From contig CAJQUW010003073.1 of the NCBI GenBank assembly GCA_907163375.1, positions 12,501 through 76,500 of the forward strand: a DNA stretch of 64,000 nucleotides, given 5' to 3'. Of the stretch, positions 1 through 12,567 are shown piece by piece. The DNA is from Prostheceraeus crozeri (Eukaryota; Platyhelminthes; Polycladida; Euryleptidae). The stretch's first letter is position 1; the number at the start of each line of letters is the position of its first letter. The notes beneath the pieces are model-generated. The model ran no database searches. It was not told where the DNA came from and saw only the letters and a list, made by a program, of their open reading frames with translations. The position numbers and the translations under genes are program-made.

Positions 1-1889
1 TAATTACAAGGTTTCATTTCATGTATAAACACCAAGATAATTCATAAACCGTAGAGGGAGTATAAGGAACCTATATTTGAAATAATGATTATTTAAATTA
101 AATGATTGCTATACTTGAAGGTCTCAATTGGCGGTTGGAATTCTGGTTTGGAAGCTTGTTAAAGTAATTATCTAAGAAATTCAGTTAATTAATATAATAA
201 TAAAAATATTACTGGAGGGTAGTTAAACATTTACCCCTACCTTTCAGTTCACCACAAAATAATTAACATTCAAAATGATGATCAGTAATTGTTTTTCTGT
301 GGAGTGGTTATAGCACATTTACATCCTGCACAAATATCACAAAATGAAAGATATAAGTATTCATAATAAAGAAGAATACTTATTATGAATTTCGATCTGG
401 TCTGGATTGGATAGACGGGTAATTTCCATATGATTATAATAAGCTAAAAAACCCAAAATGTTCATAAAAAAGAACAAAGATTTAATAGAAGTAAAATGTG
501 TTCGCAACTTAATATAAAAATACATTTCATGTTTGGGAAAATATTACTCCTTATATACTGGTAAATGTTTACAATTTTAAATGGGACAAATGTTCTATGC
601 AAAAACGTTAAAAGAATTTTTACCTTAAGTAAAACAATAGATTATGTCAAAAACAGAAAATACAATATAATGAAACGCGGGTAAGATTAATATACCAACC
701 ATAATATTATTTATCAAGACGTTTGTAATATGTACTGAAAAATATGAAATTTAAAAAGACCATTAACGCCCATAATGATTAATCATAATAATTATAAAGG
801 TTCGGTCCTTGTTACTTCTGAGAGACCAACAGCAGCTACAGATGTTGACAGCAGCAATATCAAATACAAAACAGTCCTACAAGATGTTAACAACAAACAG
901 TCACCAGGATGTTTACAACAACAGGTTATCAACAGCCAGTTACTGCCAAGCAAAACAAATATCAACAGCAGTTACCAACATTTAATTTACAACCGGCACA
1001 AGCAAAATAATTACTATATTATCAAGGTTCATTACAATATTATGTAACAGGATGTTTACTATTTTTACAAAAACTTCCGCGATCCATTACTAATTTCCCT
1101 TGTCTCACAAAATGTTTGGTGACGAGCTTTAGAACCAAGCAAGCATTAAATAAAAATCACTTGGTAAATTGTTCAAACAAAATGAAGCAGTCAGTAAAAT
1201 ACGTTTTCCAAAAGAAGTATTATTTTAGGAATTACAAACAAATGGCCACTATAAGAGAAAATCAACAGTACCATTTGTAATGATATATTTGGTGATGTTT
1301 GAAGCATTATAATAGTTAAAATTACAGGGACCATAAATGTAATACAATAAATTTATTTGAAAAACAAAAAAACCATTTTGTTGGGGGGAATGTACATTCA
1401 TTCAAATTATCCCAATGTTTGTTTCAATCAGAATATTTAACCAGTTACTATGGCGAGGATAGTGGCTATAAAGTTTGAGTTTGTTAACAACTATAGAGAA
1501 GAATTTGCTGAGGAAAGCGTTTTTTTCCAATTTTGGCTTAAAACAAATATAAACCAATGCTTCCATTAACGTGCTTGGACTGAAAACAATTAGTACAATT
1601 TAATAATGAAAAGAGATTTGTTATTACTGTGGTAAAGAATTAGTCACTGAATTATGGCGAAGCGACGGCTCTGCCGACCAAATAGGATCAAAGGAATCAT
1701 GATCAACTCTAAATGGTTTTATATAGAGGTTGCAAGCACAGAAATTCTTATGTAATCTTAATGCAAATAAATTTAGATATAACTTTTGCTTTCCTTTATA
1801 TTTCTATAATTGGTTCTAAGTTATGATTTACATCTAATTAACTTAAATAGGAGTTATTCTCTTCGGAAAAATATTACAGCAATTAAGAA

Positions 1890-4250
1890 ACGAAACATAC
1901 TGTGTAAAACAGAAGAAGAATTAACTTCTCAATGCAAAATTTGGTTGTATTAGAATATTAGATGCATTTAGATTTTTTACTCCTTATTCATTTGGAAAGG
2001 CCATTTGGGTAAAAAATTAAACAATACCGTGAAACAATGTTTAAAGTATTAAATAAAGTATAACTTGAGTCCTCTTTTCTTAAAAGGCATATTTCCTATA
2101 TGAGTTAATTTAACTGGAGACATAAAAAACAACAGGATAAATGAAATAATGGAAAAGAACAAACAACTTCCACGACGTAACAAATTTAAAACAACACATT
2201 TGAAAAAACAATCAGGAACTATCAGATAGGAAGAGTTTATGCCAGAAGCACAGAAGAATTGGAAAGAGTTAAATTGTGAGAACCATGTTACGATTTACAC
2301 AATGAAGTATCTTCCAGATAAGAATGTGTTAATACTAGCTGATATATTTGAAAAATATTTCGTGATATGTGTATTGGAATATTATGGAATAGATCCATGT
2401 TATTGCCTCTTATTCGACACCAGGTTGAACATGGTTAGGCAGGACTTAAACAAGAATTAACTGGGGTGTTTCAAGGCGATGGCTCTAGGACAAAGGCCGT
2501 TAAACTTGAATTACTTATAAAGAAAATTCTTATTACGATAAATTGCTATTTTTTTGGAATCTGGAATTAGAAGGCGGGAGAGTTTCATCAGTTTTAGGTA
2601 ATAGATATGTTAAATGTTTACAATAAGAAAGTGAATCCTCGATACTTATGGATTAATGTAACCTTTGTCACCAGAGGAGAAAGAAAAGATATTAGAAATT
2701 TTTCGAACCGAAAACGAGGAAGGAGTAGAAAAACGTTTTTGAATAATGCAATTTGATGAGTTCTTATGAGAGAGTGAAACTATTTGTTTATTATTTATGA
2801 TTTTAATTAGTTTATATTCTTCTTGTTATGATACAAAGAATTGCCTTACCAGTGGTGGAGATTGGAGTGGTTCGTGACAAATTAGGTTTATGAAACGTTA
2901 CTGTTGAAGATGGATATGGATATGTTGTATGAAGTTTGACTTTAAAGAGTACCCTGATGTACTAAAAGCGTACGACAAAGTAATTTTCCCGTTCTGTCCT
3001 GGAAAATAAAATACCTAAATATGGATGGACTTTACAGATTATCAAAAAAGACCATTTAAATCCCTCCATAAGTACCAGGACAACCAAGAAAACTCATGTT
3101 ATACTCAAAAAGTGATAAAAGAAAAAATATGTTATTGATGGGAAGGATGTTAGAATTGGTATTTTAGGGTTTCATGGAACTGATTATCACTAAAATTCAC
3201 CGGGAAAAAATTAGTATATAAGAAATATCTAAGTGGTTACAAAAAATTATATAGAATTTAAATATAGAGAAAAACGTAAAAATAGGCTAATGTGAGAAAA
3301 TAAAGATGACTTTGGTAATTATTTTTATTAACATTAATGAATAACGCATTTTATGGAAAGACTTTAGAGAATGTACGTTAACAGGACAAAACATTAGAAA
3401 AATAGTTTATAATAAAGAATCGTTTCCAAAATTTAACTAGGGAAACCAACATATAAAATAGAACTAACTTAGATTCAGTGATGTGAAACTTTGTTGCTGG
3501 TTCATCTAAGGGAAAGAAGCATTGTGAAAAAACATGATAAGTTTAATTTTATTAGGATTCACTATATTTAGGAACTAGCCAAAACTATTTATGTATACAT
3601 TTATATAAAAATTATTGATCCAATTTATGCACCTTGCTTATGGATGAAAACTATAAACATTCACTTCCAGCGATACCGGGATTCTGTTTTCTTAGAATTA
3701 ACAATTACCATTTTAATTCTTCACTTTGTTTAAAGGAAATAGATTAAAAATAAAAGATATCATTCATCCTTCTGATTTATGGTAAAGTGAAAGATGAACC
3801 TAGAAGGAAATTGAGGAGTACATGAACAGAATGCTGTATTTCTTAAATCTAAAATGTTCTTGTTATACAACTAGTAAATATTAGGCGTCATCGGAGTGAT
3901 GTCTTCCAGGGCTTCTTGCCTGTTTAAAAACACATAAATAACCATTTTAAAAAGGAATTTTACCAAAGGCTTTTCAGGTAGCTAAAACCAAATAAACATT
4001 TCAAGATTATAAGGGAATGACTTTATTTAATAATGAAATAAAAAAACATGAATTGTAATTATAGGACTTAATTCAAGGAAAACATAAAATGTATTTAAAA
4101 GAAGAACATAATATTGGGCAACCTTTGGATCAATGAACTTCTCATTAAAATCAAAAATTGTAAAAATAAAAATTTCTAAATAAAAACATATGAAAACAAA
4201 ATCAGAAAAAATACAAAAATAAAGTGTAGATCCATTTGATCGATAAAAGG
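1890..4250 (+). pseudogene. Polinton-type DNA polymerase B fossil
   Basis: Translated stretches on the + strand follow the order expected of a Polinton pPolB. A segment at 2239-2460 contains KYLPDKNVLILADIFEKYF followed by a LEYYGIDPC-like motif, as in the palm region 'YL..DVLLLADVFENFR..CL..Y.LDP'. Near 3340 the motif MNNAFYGKTLENV matches the conserved 'MNN..FGKTMENVR' block. Near 3670 a DTDS-like motif sits where the catalytic metal site is expected, and a 'KFKDE'-like C-terminal segment lies near 3790. The enzyme would replicate the element from a protein primer. The copy is broken many times and is certainly non-functional. Family assignment rests on remembered motifs rather than a search. 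Confidence 0.7.
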
Positions 4251-7200
4251 AAAGATTTTTGCCTGGATGGAATAACTACTTTACCTTTTAATTTCTTTAA
4301 CATTCTAGTAAGGGGCAAAGCCCCTCGAGGCGAAGGCCTAAGTCCAAAAAGCTCTAGTCAGAGAACAAATGTTCTATAAACTCTATCATGTACTTTTTTA
4401 TCAATAATTGACTTGTGATAAAAAAAAACCATAGTCGTTTGGCCCAAGCATTGTTTACACGATTGTTTAAATTTCATCTTTTATCTCTCTTATACATAAG
4501 TCTCTTAACAAATCACTTAGGTTTCTTTGGTTGATTTCGAAAAGCATAAAAATATTAGCATTCTTTCTAATAACACTTCCATCTAAGGAATACATACTTT
4601 GTGGTCAAATAAAAAGACCAACTACAGTTTATTGTGTCTCCCTCTTGTTAATAATAATTTCTCTGCACTGCCTGATTTATCTGTCATTAACACAATCATC
4701 ATATCACACCACACAATGTTTTTTCGTTTCTTATTTAGTTTTTACTTAGGATCATTGCATATTGCCGACTATTCATCTATTAATTGTATCGATATGTGGG
4801 TTATTTCTATTGGGTTTCTACTAGTTGTTTATTTTTTCGCTGGGCTTCTTCACACCAGGAACTTATTTCTTCTTCATACTCCGATTTTATCCCATATTTC
4901 TTCAAAACAGTTGAAGCTATAGTTGATTTTGTAAGATTATTTTCAAAAAACACATGTTTCAAAAAATTGATAAATAGGGTTGTTGCTGCTGTTGTTGTAT
5001 AAATGATTAAGATTGTTATAATCCAAAATTTGGTGTGTCGTGAGAAATTTTTAAATAATAGATATTGGTTTTTTCCAACAACCTGATCTTCACAAACTAA
5101 ATAAACTGATATAAAAAAACTTTATTTGGACAAGTTCATGGATTGATGATTGAATTTCTACTTTCTTGTTTAGTGGATATTTTTTCACAAAACTGCTATT
5201 CACTCATTTTTTTTACGTCAATATTTTTTTAATTCATGACCTCCCGAACCAAAAGATCTATCTTTAATTTCTTTCGCCTTCCAAAATTTATTTCCTTTCC
5301 TTTCTCATCTTGTTATTCTAATTGTAATTGAATTAATTGTTTTTCTTGTAACAGGGAAATATTATTAATGATTTTGGGATTACATTCAAACTGTTAACCA
5401 ATCGGAACTGTAAATGCTGGATAACTGAAGATATTATTTGACAGCTTTCCATTAACATAACCACCTTCTATAATATCACTATTTGAACGTTGATTGAATT
5501 TATTTCAGTTACTTTAGGTATATTTTCACTTATATGAAAACCTTTTGTGTATAGAGTTTCTTTTTAATTCCTTAAGAGTCTTGATAAAGATTTGTCAATA
5601 TTAAAAAATCAACTTGATGATCTTCATCTAAAAGTAAGAGAAAATTTATTTACTGCAGGTTCAACTGCGAAATGTAATTGTTTCTTGTCTTTAAATTGTA
5701 TGCCTAAATGTCTTTTTATTTCATTGGAAATCCGAGTTCAACTTCATAAGAGCCCCAGGAAGGGAAAAAGTTAATTCTTTCCAAGTTTTACCTTTGTCAT
5801 TAGGGAATATTTAAATCGGTCATTTACATCTTTGATATAATATTTTGTATAGTGTTAAATGTTGAAAAAACTAGTTAGAGTGCTTACTTTCATAATATGT
5901 TTTGTCTTGTCTCTAAGTGAAATATTAGAGATCTAAATGACAGGTATGGGATGAAATAGTTGTTATAAAAATTTTAATTGTCGTTACTAATATTTTGGAT
6001 GAGGGTTTAAAAAAAAATTCTCGGTTAAATTTTTCTAAAATGCTTTATTAATTTTTTCTAGTTTCTGCCGGAAGACATTTTTTATAAAACTAAATTAATT
6101 TAGCTAAGCTTTTGGTGTCTTTTTTTTTTTTCCACTAATTAATTTTCTTTTCCGTTAGGTCTTTTTAATAAAATAAAAAAAAAAAAAAAGATTGCAGTAT
6201 TATATGTATTGTATTCGTTTTTTAAAGTCAAGTAACTTGAGTTATGTCCTTCTTTTGGTTGCAGCTATAAAATCTTTAGTTCTTTTCTAATCTGTTTTAT
6301 TAATTCATTGTGATCATTTCGGACAAGGAAAACCGTTGTCTCTTTTAGAACCTGTTCCTGTTTTTGGAGTAAACTAGGGTTCGGTGTTGGGAACACCTTG
6401 GTTAGATGGTTGGGAGAAAGCAAAGCCATTGGTTGGTTGGGAATAACCAGTCGGTGTTGGAATAACCAGTTTCTTGCTGGGCAAAAAGAAAGCAGCTGTT
6501 AATATTGGGTATCTTTTGTTCTTTCCTGTTTTACTTGGTACTAAGACGGTTTGGATAATAAGTCATCGCAAAGTTGTATAAACCGCCTTAAGAGTTTTTA
6601 CAGTTTCCAACCCTATCTAAAAACATAGTTTTGTATTTCAGAGTAGATCATCAGTGTATGATAAGTTTATCTAATCTTCGATGGGATCTGAGATCCTCTT
6701 TAAGAAATAGCACGGAAATTTTTGTCTAAACTGAAAGGTGTTTGTTGGTGTCTGGTGCAAAAATTAATAACTTTCTTTGTGAATTTATAAATAATTATTC
6801 TTCTCTCTCTTCTCCACCTAAGTAAAATTCTAAGAAATGGCTTTCCATCTATAAATGAAGTAGAATGTTCAAAGAGCATAGATTTGGGTAAGTTCTTTTC
6901 TATGTTTGCTTCTAACAAACCATAATCATCTATGATGGTTTTGTTCTTGCACTGGAATCCGCTATATCTAATTTGTTTTTTTCATCATGCAACTACAAGT
7001 TCTTTCTTACTATCAATGAACTGCGAGGTTCTTTCTTAATATCAGATTTAAATTTGGTCAAAAATCTAAATTGGATTTTGTCTTTTCAATCTCTGAGTGA
7101 ACACCAGCTTTGGTGTAGCATTTAGGATATATGTCTATGTTTTTTCTTCATAATATTTTTCTGTTTTATTAATTCTTCTAGTTGTTTTATTTTTGCCTCA

Positions 7201-8056
7201 TTTTTAGTGTTCATTATTTTATAAGATTAATATGTTGAATTTTGTTTAAACCTTGGTTTTTAGCATAAGAGGACACCAGCAAAAAACACTGCACATACCA
7301 CTGCACCAAAGGTGTGAGAAACTTGAAAAGAGTCGGACTTTACTGATGCCTCTAACGTTTTTACTAAAGTTCTTATTTCTTCTAAAAAAAAGCTTCACTG
7401 TTTGTTTACTTTGTCGTTGAGGTTTAACAGGAAGTTAATTTTAGTTGCTTCTCTAGCTATTTGATCAAAAATTCTTTTCAACTCTCATCTAACGTATTAA
7501 ACCATTGTCAATCACTACCACTCTCTGGAAGTAGTAATGATAGTTTATCATATACTTCTTCTTGACATGTGCATGTTTCTTAGTTAAGGATTTTCGTTTT
7601 TCTTAAGACATTTACAGGATTTATCTATCCCACTGTTGCAAGTGAACGTTGTGAAGAACACCATTGTTGCCTGTTAACAGCCAGAGTAGCGGACAAAAAA
7701 CAGGAATTGTAAGAAAACGCCAGGACGGATAAATGGACAATAGTGGAGAAGCGCGCTAAAGAAAATTGTTTTTAAAACATAACACCAACGCCTTGTGTCA
7801 CATTCTTAGATATGGGGTCCATCGATTTTTCTTAATTTTAATTATAATGTTCTAGTTTATGTAATAATTTGGGCTTTCCCTTATATCTTTCATGTACCTG
7901 ACTCTATCTTTGTGTTTTGCTTATATCCATTTCAATTTGGGAAACCGGAAGGTTTTTATGTCCTATGATAATGAAGGATTAATAAAGGGGCTGGACGCGG
8001 TTCTTTTGTTTTTTTTTCATTCTTCCATTTCTTAAATGGGAATATTTTTGTTCATG

Positions 8057-8235
8057 GGTTCATACTTAAGGTTTTTACTTTCCTATTTTGTATCTATTTT
8101 AGCCCGTGAAATTGGTGTTTTTAGAGGTAACTTTACTATTTGGCATCTCATTTAGTCCTGAAAAAATTAGTGATTTTAGAGGTAGTTTCCTATTTTGTAT
8201 TTTCTTTTTTATTTTTGGTATCTATTTTAGCATGT
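8057..8235. repeat. Degenerate tandem repeat of about 53 bp
   Basis: Three imperfect units follow one another. Shared words include TTTCCTATTTTGTAT (near 8080 and 8186) and TTTTAGAGGTA (near 8119 and 8174). It lies at the edge where the AT-rich Polinton block gives way to ordinary DNA, so it could belong to that element's end region. Confidence 0.45.
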
Positions 8236-8386
8236 TTTTTTTATAATTTCGGGGGGTTCCTATTTTTTTTTTTTTTCTACTTGTCTCTGGTCGTCCGTTC
8301 CAAAAAAATGACACTACTATGAAAATTATTTCATCTTCCATGCGTAAAATCGGCAAACTGTGCCGATTTACTGTGGGTGCCAATTT

Positions 8387-8782
8387 TTATGCTTGGGAGA
8401 ACTTGTAAGAGTTGCCCGATTTACGGATTTCTGCAAGCCCACACACGGTGTTGTGCTGTCCTGTATGAAAAACTTCCCGTGAAGAAACAGCAGCCTCAAA
8501 TGAATTGCCAAATGAATTGCGCTTTTGCGCTATCGAAATTACAATGAAATCTATCAGTCCTGAGACTGTATAGAGTGTGGAACTATTCGTGAAAAATCTT
8601 ATTCGTGCTCTAGATATCTCACCAATGGCTAGAAATAGAAGGTTGGAAAAGAAGCCCTTTTCAAAAAGGGAATTACCCAAATTCACGGTCGTTTTCGATG
8701 GATAGCGAAAATAGGACGGATAAATGGCTACTCCTAAAACAGACGCAACAATGTGTTCCTCAGCAGGGTTTTCAACTTTCAA
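8387..8782 (-). other. Unassigned 131-codon open frame without ATG
   Basis: A - strand frame of 131 codons, long for this AT-rich DNA, ending in a stop at its left edge. Its first possible start is TTG and there is no internal ATG, so it is not a gene on its own; it could be an exon or a transposon remnant. Residues are mixed (KTTVNLG, ISRARIRFF, QKRNSFGNSF) with no domain I recognise. No convincing splice site was picked out. Treat as unproven. Confidence 0.2.
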
Positions 8783-9330
8783 AAAGAATTTTTTTCTTTT
8801 TGATTCGTCTCAGCTTTCTTCGTAGCGTTTGAGTACTAGGCAAACATTTTCTGCGTTGCAGCAACAGAATGTGACAAAACAGATTTAATGCACCGATTAA
8901 AATCGGGCTGTTTTAATGTTAGGGAATTGTATACACACCAATAAATTAACATGCGTTTTTCTTCTTGTCAGGATGTTCTGTGAATTTCCATGTACATTCT
9001 ATATACATTTTGAGATCACTCAAAAAAGGAAAATACAAGTTAGCTGCCGCCAGTAAATATGCCATAGCTGCCGCTATATGTAGACATGTATTGAAGTATC
9101 TCTAACTTACCACATTGCTGACCGGAAAATCTGGTCCTAGATATATGGTATGGAGGGAATTTTGTCTTTTGCCAAGGAGGTTTGTCATTTTTGTCTCTTT
9201 CATCTTGTGCCCACTTGTCAAAGAAACAGAAATGTTGACTGACTATGCTCCTCGAGAAGCCGCAGGCAGGAGCTCCTCTGGTTTGTAAATCACAGGCTGT
9301 GTTTAAAATCTTTATATAGATTCACACGAA

Positions 9331-9700
9331 TTGGGAGGTGGACGAGATTTGCTAAATAATTGTCCAATCAGAGTTGCTGTCGGCATAATTGGCGAGAACA
9401 TGCCGGACACTTCCCGATGTTCTAATCATGTCGGTGCAAGCCGTCACTTAAACCGATGGGTACCGACAACCCTACTGTGGTCGGGCATTCACTTCGGTGC
9501 GCCGACACGGTTGACAGCCGGACACTGCACGGACTATTTGCCGAGTAATCAGCCCGTACGTTTTTATTTTTCAACGGGTAGATTTTGTGTAGTTCTATCA
9601 AATATTGGACTATTTGTATCGGTGATTCGAACCACCAGGCTGCGGCTAGGATCTACGTTTTGGAGTATATTCTATCAAAATGGCTACTTGTAATGGGTTT
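9331..9700. other. GC-richer patch, no recognised function
   Basis: This stretch contains many CpG dinucleotides and repeated CGGNNNGCCGACA-like words in otherwise AT-rich DNA. A + strand frame of 120 codons runs across it but resembles nothing I know. A GGTTCGAATCACC-like box occurs on the - strand near 9620, without a foldable tRNA around it. It may be a CpG-rich regulatory segment or an end of an unrecognised transposon. Confidence 0.25.
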
Positions 9701-9734
9701 CAAAAATTGGCAATGAAAAAGCGAATCATGTACT

Positions 9735-10230
9735 TTATACACAGAGACTCCCCCCAAGTAGGTCAACACAGTCACTTTTCCAAAAGAAAATCAAATTCCA
9801 GGGAAATAATTTTCGGGTTACCAAACACTGTAAATGAACATTCTCATTGTTTATTGTAACATCAATTTCTGAAGTTCCGTGACATACTTTAATAAAGCCA
9901 TTCATGTTCTGAACAGTATGAGGCTTATTAAAAAATTGAGTTTTGCTAACTAATTTTGATGAAATTATTGATTTCGAGCACCCTGTGTCGATCATAGCTT
10001 TTATCGACAAATTGTTAAATTCTACATACAACGAAGGTACTTTAGCGCTATCAGACTTAAGGAAACCACTGGCGTAAATTTCAGCGGCTTCCTCTACACG
10101 TTTTTTTGTTCAGGTGTGGACTTGTTCTCAAAGGCATTTTTTGGACAGTTAGCAATTATGTGATTTACTTCGCCACATCGGAAACAACGTCGCTCTTTCA
10201 ATGACGGACAGCGATGACTTGACGACTATC
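9735..10230 (-). mobile_element. LTR-retrotransposon gag/protease fossil
   Basis: On the - strand a CCHC zinc knuckle (CFRCGEVNHIIANCPKN, about 10130-10190) is followed by a retropepsin-like segment with the active-site motif MIDTGCSKSIIS (about 9960-9995). This order is that of the nucleocapsid-protease junction of Ty3/Gypsy-like elements, where the zinc knuckle binds RNA and the aspartic protease cleaves the polyprotein. Reverse transcriptase, integrase and its own LTRs were not seen, so only a small piece remains. It is broken and clearly older than the LTR element that has inserted beside or into it at 10246. Confidence 0.75.
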
Positions 10231-10245
10231 ATATGATTGCTATCA

Positions 10246-10691
10246 TGTAATGAACGGATCCTGAGGGGTAGCGTGAGGACCCTATTGGCTTAAAGGAATG
10301 CATTCTAACAAAGGGTTAATACATAATAGGCTAACTGTTAATAGCTTATTTACATTGATTGAGCCCGGCAGCTCTGGTAACTCACCACAAGGCATTATCC
10401 ACAACGTGACATCAGTACAACATTATGGAAGACATCCCTAATTCACTCTGGGAATATTCACAAGAAGGGAAGAACCACTAATATAAGTTGGGAAGATGAC
10501 TCGAGTCTATGTACAAAGGGAAGAATAAAGGGGAAAGCTCTCAACAGAGCTTACTCAGATTAACCATCTGAGACCTAGTTCTGCGTGCAACCCGCACGCA
10601 GACATAAACGAAAGTGAACTCTGTGTTCAAATTGGCTCCAGGTTAGTCACCTTTGTCCAGATAAACACTCGCTATATCTCGTTATATTACA
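10246..10691 (-). repeat. 3' LTR of the short LTR element
   Basis: Left-hand direct repeat, TG...CA ends, near-identical to 11428-11875. In the element's own orientation this is the 3' LTR, since the purine tract lies just inside it. Confidence 0.9.
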
Positions 10692-11427
10692 CTACCTCCC
10701 CCTCTTTCACAGTGATCGTCCCGATCACAATAAGGGGACCAAGGCCAGTACTCAGAGGTTTCAACCGTAATTCACACCATTGAAGGGTATTCATCTGATT
10801 GTCGGATCCGTAACTGACTTGAATTCTATAGCAAACTCTTATAACCGGAGTTGCAGGGGCCCAATCTGGCATCGCCAACGATGGGTCTGCCGAAGCTTAA
10901 AATCTCGGCGGTCTCAAGAATGTAGCCGGTTGGAAAAAAACTTCGATCAAAATTGAGCAGATTTGACATTTACTTTTGGCTGATTTCGGGATCGTTGGTC
11001 GGATCACATACCGCAACACAATACTCACACGCCGCAGCGCAAGGGAAAACCGCAGTTAACTCGACATAATTTTTGCCATTTCCAGGCTTTGTTGGGATCC
11101 CTGTCCTCAAACATGGGTCGCAGCTTAACTCGGTAGTGCCAAATCACTTGACACCACATTCATTTAGCTCAATAATTCTCCTCTGACTCAAAAATCTGAA
11201 CAAGCGTCTTAAGAAATACCTCAACTGGAAATAAAACGAGTACTACGTGGCCTATATATACCGTCTCCGGCTCCGCCAGAGAAAAACCGTGATAATAGCA
11301 TTTTCTATTAATGCTGCCGGGCTTTAGTAAGTAGCCTATTTCTAACTAAAGCGTGTATTTTCTAAAGAAGCGTGAATTCTATCAATAAGAGCACCAATAT
11401 AGCGTTCTTAACAGCGCTGCCACCAGT

Positions 11428-11875
11428 TGTAATGAACGGATCCTGAGGTAGGTAGCGTGAGGACCCTATTGGCTTAAAGGAATGCATTCTAACAAAGGGT
11501 TAATACATAATAGGCTAACCGTTAATAGCTTACTTACATTGATTGAGCCCGGCAGCTCTGGTAACTCACCACAAGGCATTATCCACAACGTGACATCAGT
11601 ACAACATTAGGGAAGACATCCCTAATTCACTCTGGGAATATTCACAAGAAGGGAAGAACCACTAATATAAGTTGGGAAGATGACTCGAGTCTATGTACAA
11701 AGGGAAGAATAAAGGGGAAAGCTCTCAACAGAGCTTACTCAGATTAACCATCTGAGACCTAGTTCTGCGTGCAACCCGCACGCAGACATAAACGAAAGTG
11801 AACTCTGTGTTCAAATTGGCTCCAGGTTAGTCACCTTTGTCCAGATAAACACTCGCTATATCTCGTTATATTACA
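11428..11875 (-). repeat. 5' LTR of the short LTR element
   Basis: Right-hand direct repeat, TG...CA ends. In the element's own orientation it is the 5' LTR, with the tRNA-complementary site starting two bases inside it. Confidence 0.9.
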
Positions 11876-12339
11876 ATCAAACCAGATAACTATTGATTCA
11901 TAAGTTCATGAAGTCATTTCACTTAATTAAAACAAATGTTAATCAATGTACAAGAATACAAAATACGAGATAAACCACATGACTCTTACATTTTGTTTAA
12001 ATTAATTAAAAGTTTCTTTGCTATAAAATATGCAGATTTTGGAAATAAGTGAAGGATAGATGATTCTGAATATTTTCTCTTAGATATATTTATTACGAAA
12101 TTATATTTTTTTAAAAAAATTATTGATGAAATAAAGTCAGGTGGAGTTTCAGACTAGCAGGTACATAGCAGTGATATTCTAATTAAATATTAGAATTTAC
12201 ATGATATCTGCTCCAGTGAGCTCTGATTTGCAATTTAATGAAGAACTCAGGGCTACAACACCTTAGCGTTGTCCTAGTACTTCTCATAATGCATTGCAAT
12301 GTTATAGGTATGAGTATGATGCCTACAATCTACGACTTC

Positions 12340-12567
12340 GATTATTTCAATGGACATGTGGCAAGAAGACAAGATGGACGTTGGACGAATTCGGTAGCGT
12401 AATGGTATCCGATGGACTGCAAAAGAAGAAGAGGACGACATAGAATGCGTTGGAAAGACAGTCTAACTGAAGTGGCATGGAAAACATGGATGCGAGAAGC
12501 ACAAGACCGACGATGTTGGCGACATAGTGTAGAGGCCTTCATCCAGCAGTGGGCTGAAAACGGCTGA
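12340..12567 (+). mobile_element. LINE ORF2 3' end (endonuclease-RT type)
   Basis: The + strand frame reads GHVARRQDGRWT, then KRRRGRHRMRWKDSLTEVA, KTWMREAQDRRCWR and VEAFIQQWAENG before TGA at 12565-12567. This is the characteristic C-terminal tail of invertebrate LINE 'endonuclease-reverse transcriptase' proteins (compare GHV.R..DGRW, RGRP..RW.DD, WMR.AQDR..W, E.Y.QQW). The frame has an in-frame TAA shortly after DGRW (SVA*WYP), so the copy is dead. The stop is followed by AGATGAAGAAGAAGAGG, as if close to the element's 3' end. The upstream reverse transcriptase is missing, which is the usual 5' truncation of LINE copies. Confidence 0.8.

Larger units (their letters stand above)
1..8320. 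mobile_element. Decayed Polinton/Maverick (left end outside window)
   Basis: This block is much more AT-rich than the rest of the window. It carries remains of a protein-primed family B DNA polymerase on the + strand between about 1.9 and 4.2 kb. From about 4.4 to 8 kb the bias flips to T-rich, as if further genes lay on the - strand, which fits the two-directional gene order of Polintons; none of those could be named. Integrase, ATPase and capsid genes were not recognised. The left end lies outside the window. The right end is uncertain: composition changes near 8.3 kb, just after a degenerate tandem repeat. The element is a fossil with many breaks and looks old. Terminal repeats and a target duplication were not found. 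Confidence 0.6.
10246..11875 (-). mobile_element. Short non-autonomous LTR retrotransposon
   Basis: Two direct repeats of 446 and 448 bp, both beginning TGTAATGAACGG and ending TTATATTACA, flank an internal region of 736 bp. The element is bounded by the 4-bp duplication ATCA (10242-10245 and 11876-11879). A primer-binding-like site, complementary to a tRNA 3' end (plus-strand text cagcgctgccacca, 11412-11425), lies beside the right LTR. A purine tract on the - strand (10695-10707) lies beside the left LTR. So transcription runs on the - strand and the 5' LTR is the right one. The internal region has no gag or pol, only a short frame of 63 codons. The LTRs differ at about three bases and one small indel, so the insertion is young. 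It resembles TRIM/LARD-type elements that depend on enzymes from another copy. Confidence 0.9.

Noticed and set aside
775-1047. Glutamine/asparagine-rich frame at the left edge.
   Set aside because: It lies in a degenerate CAACAG-rich stretch of the Polinton block and shows no domain.
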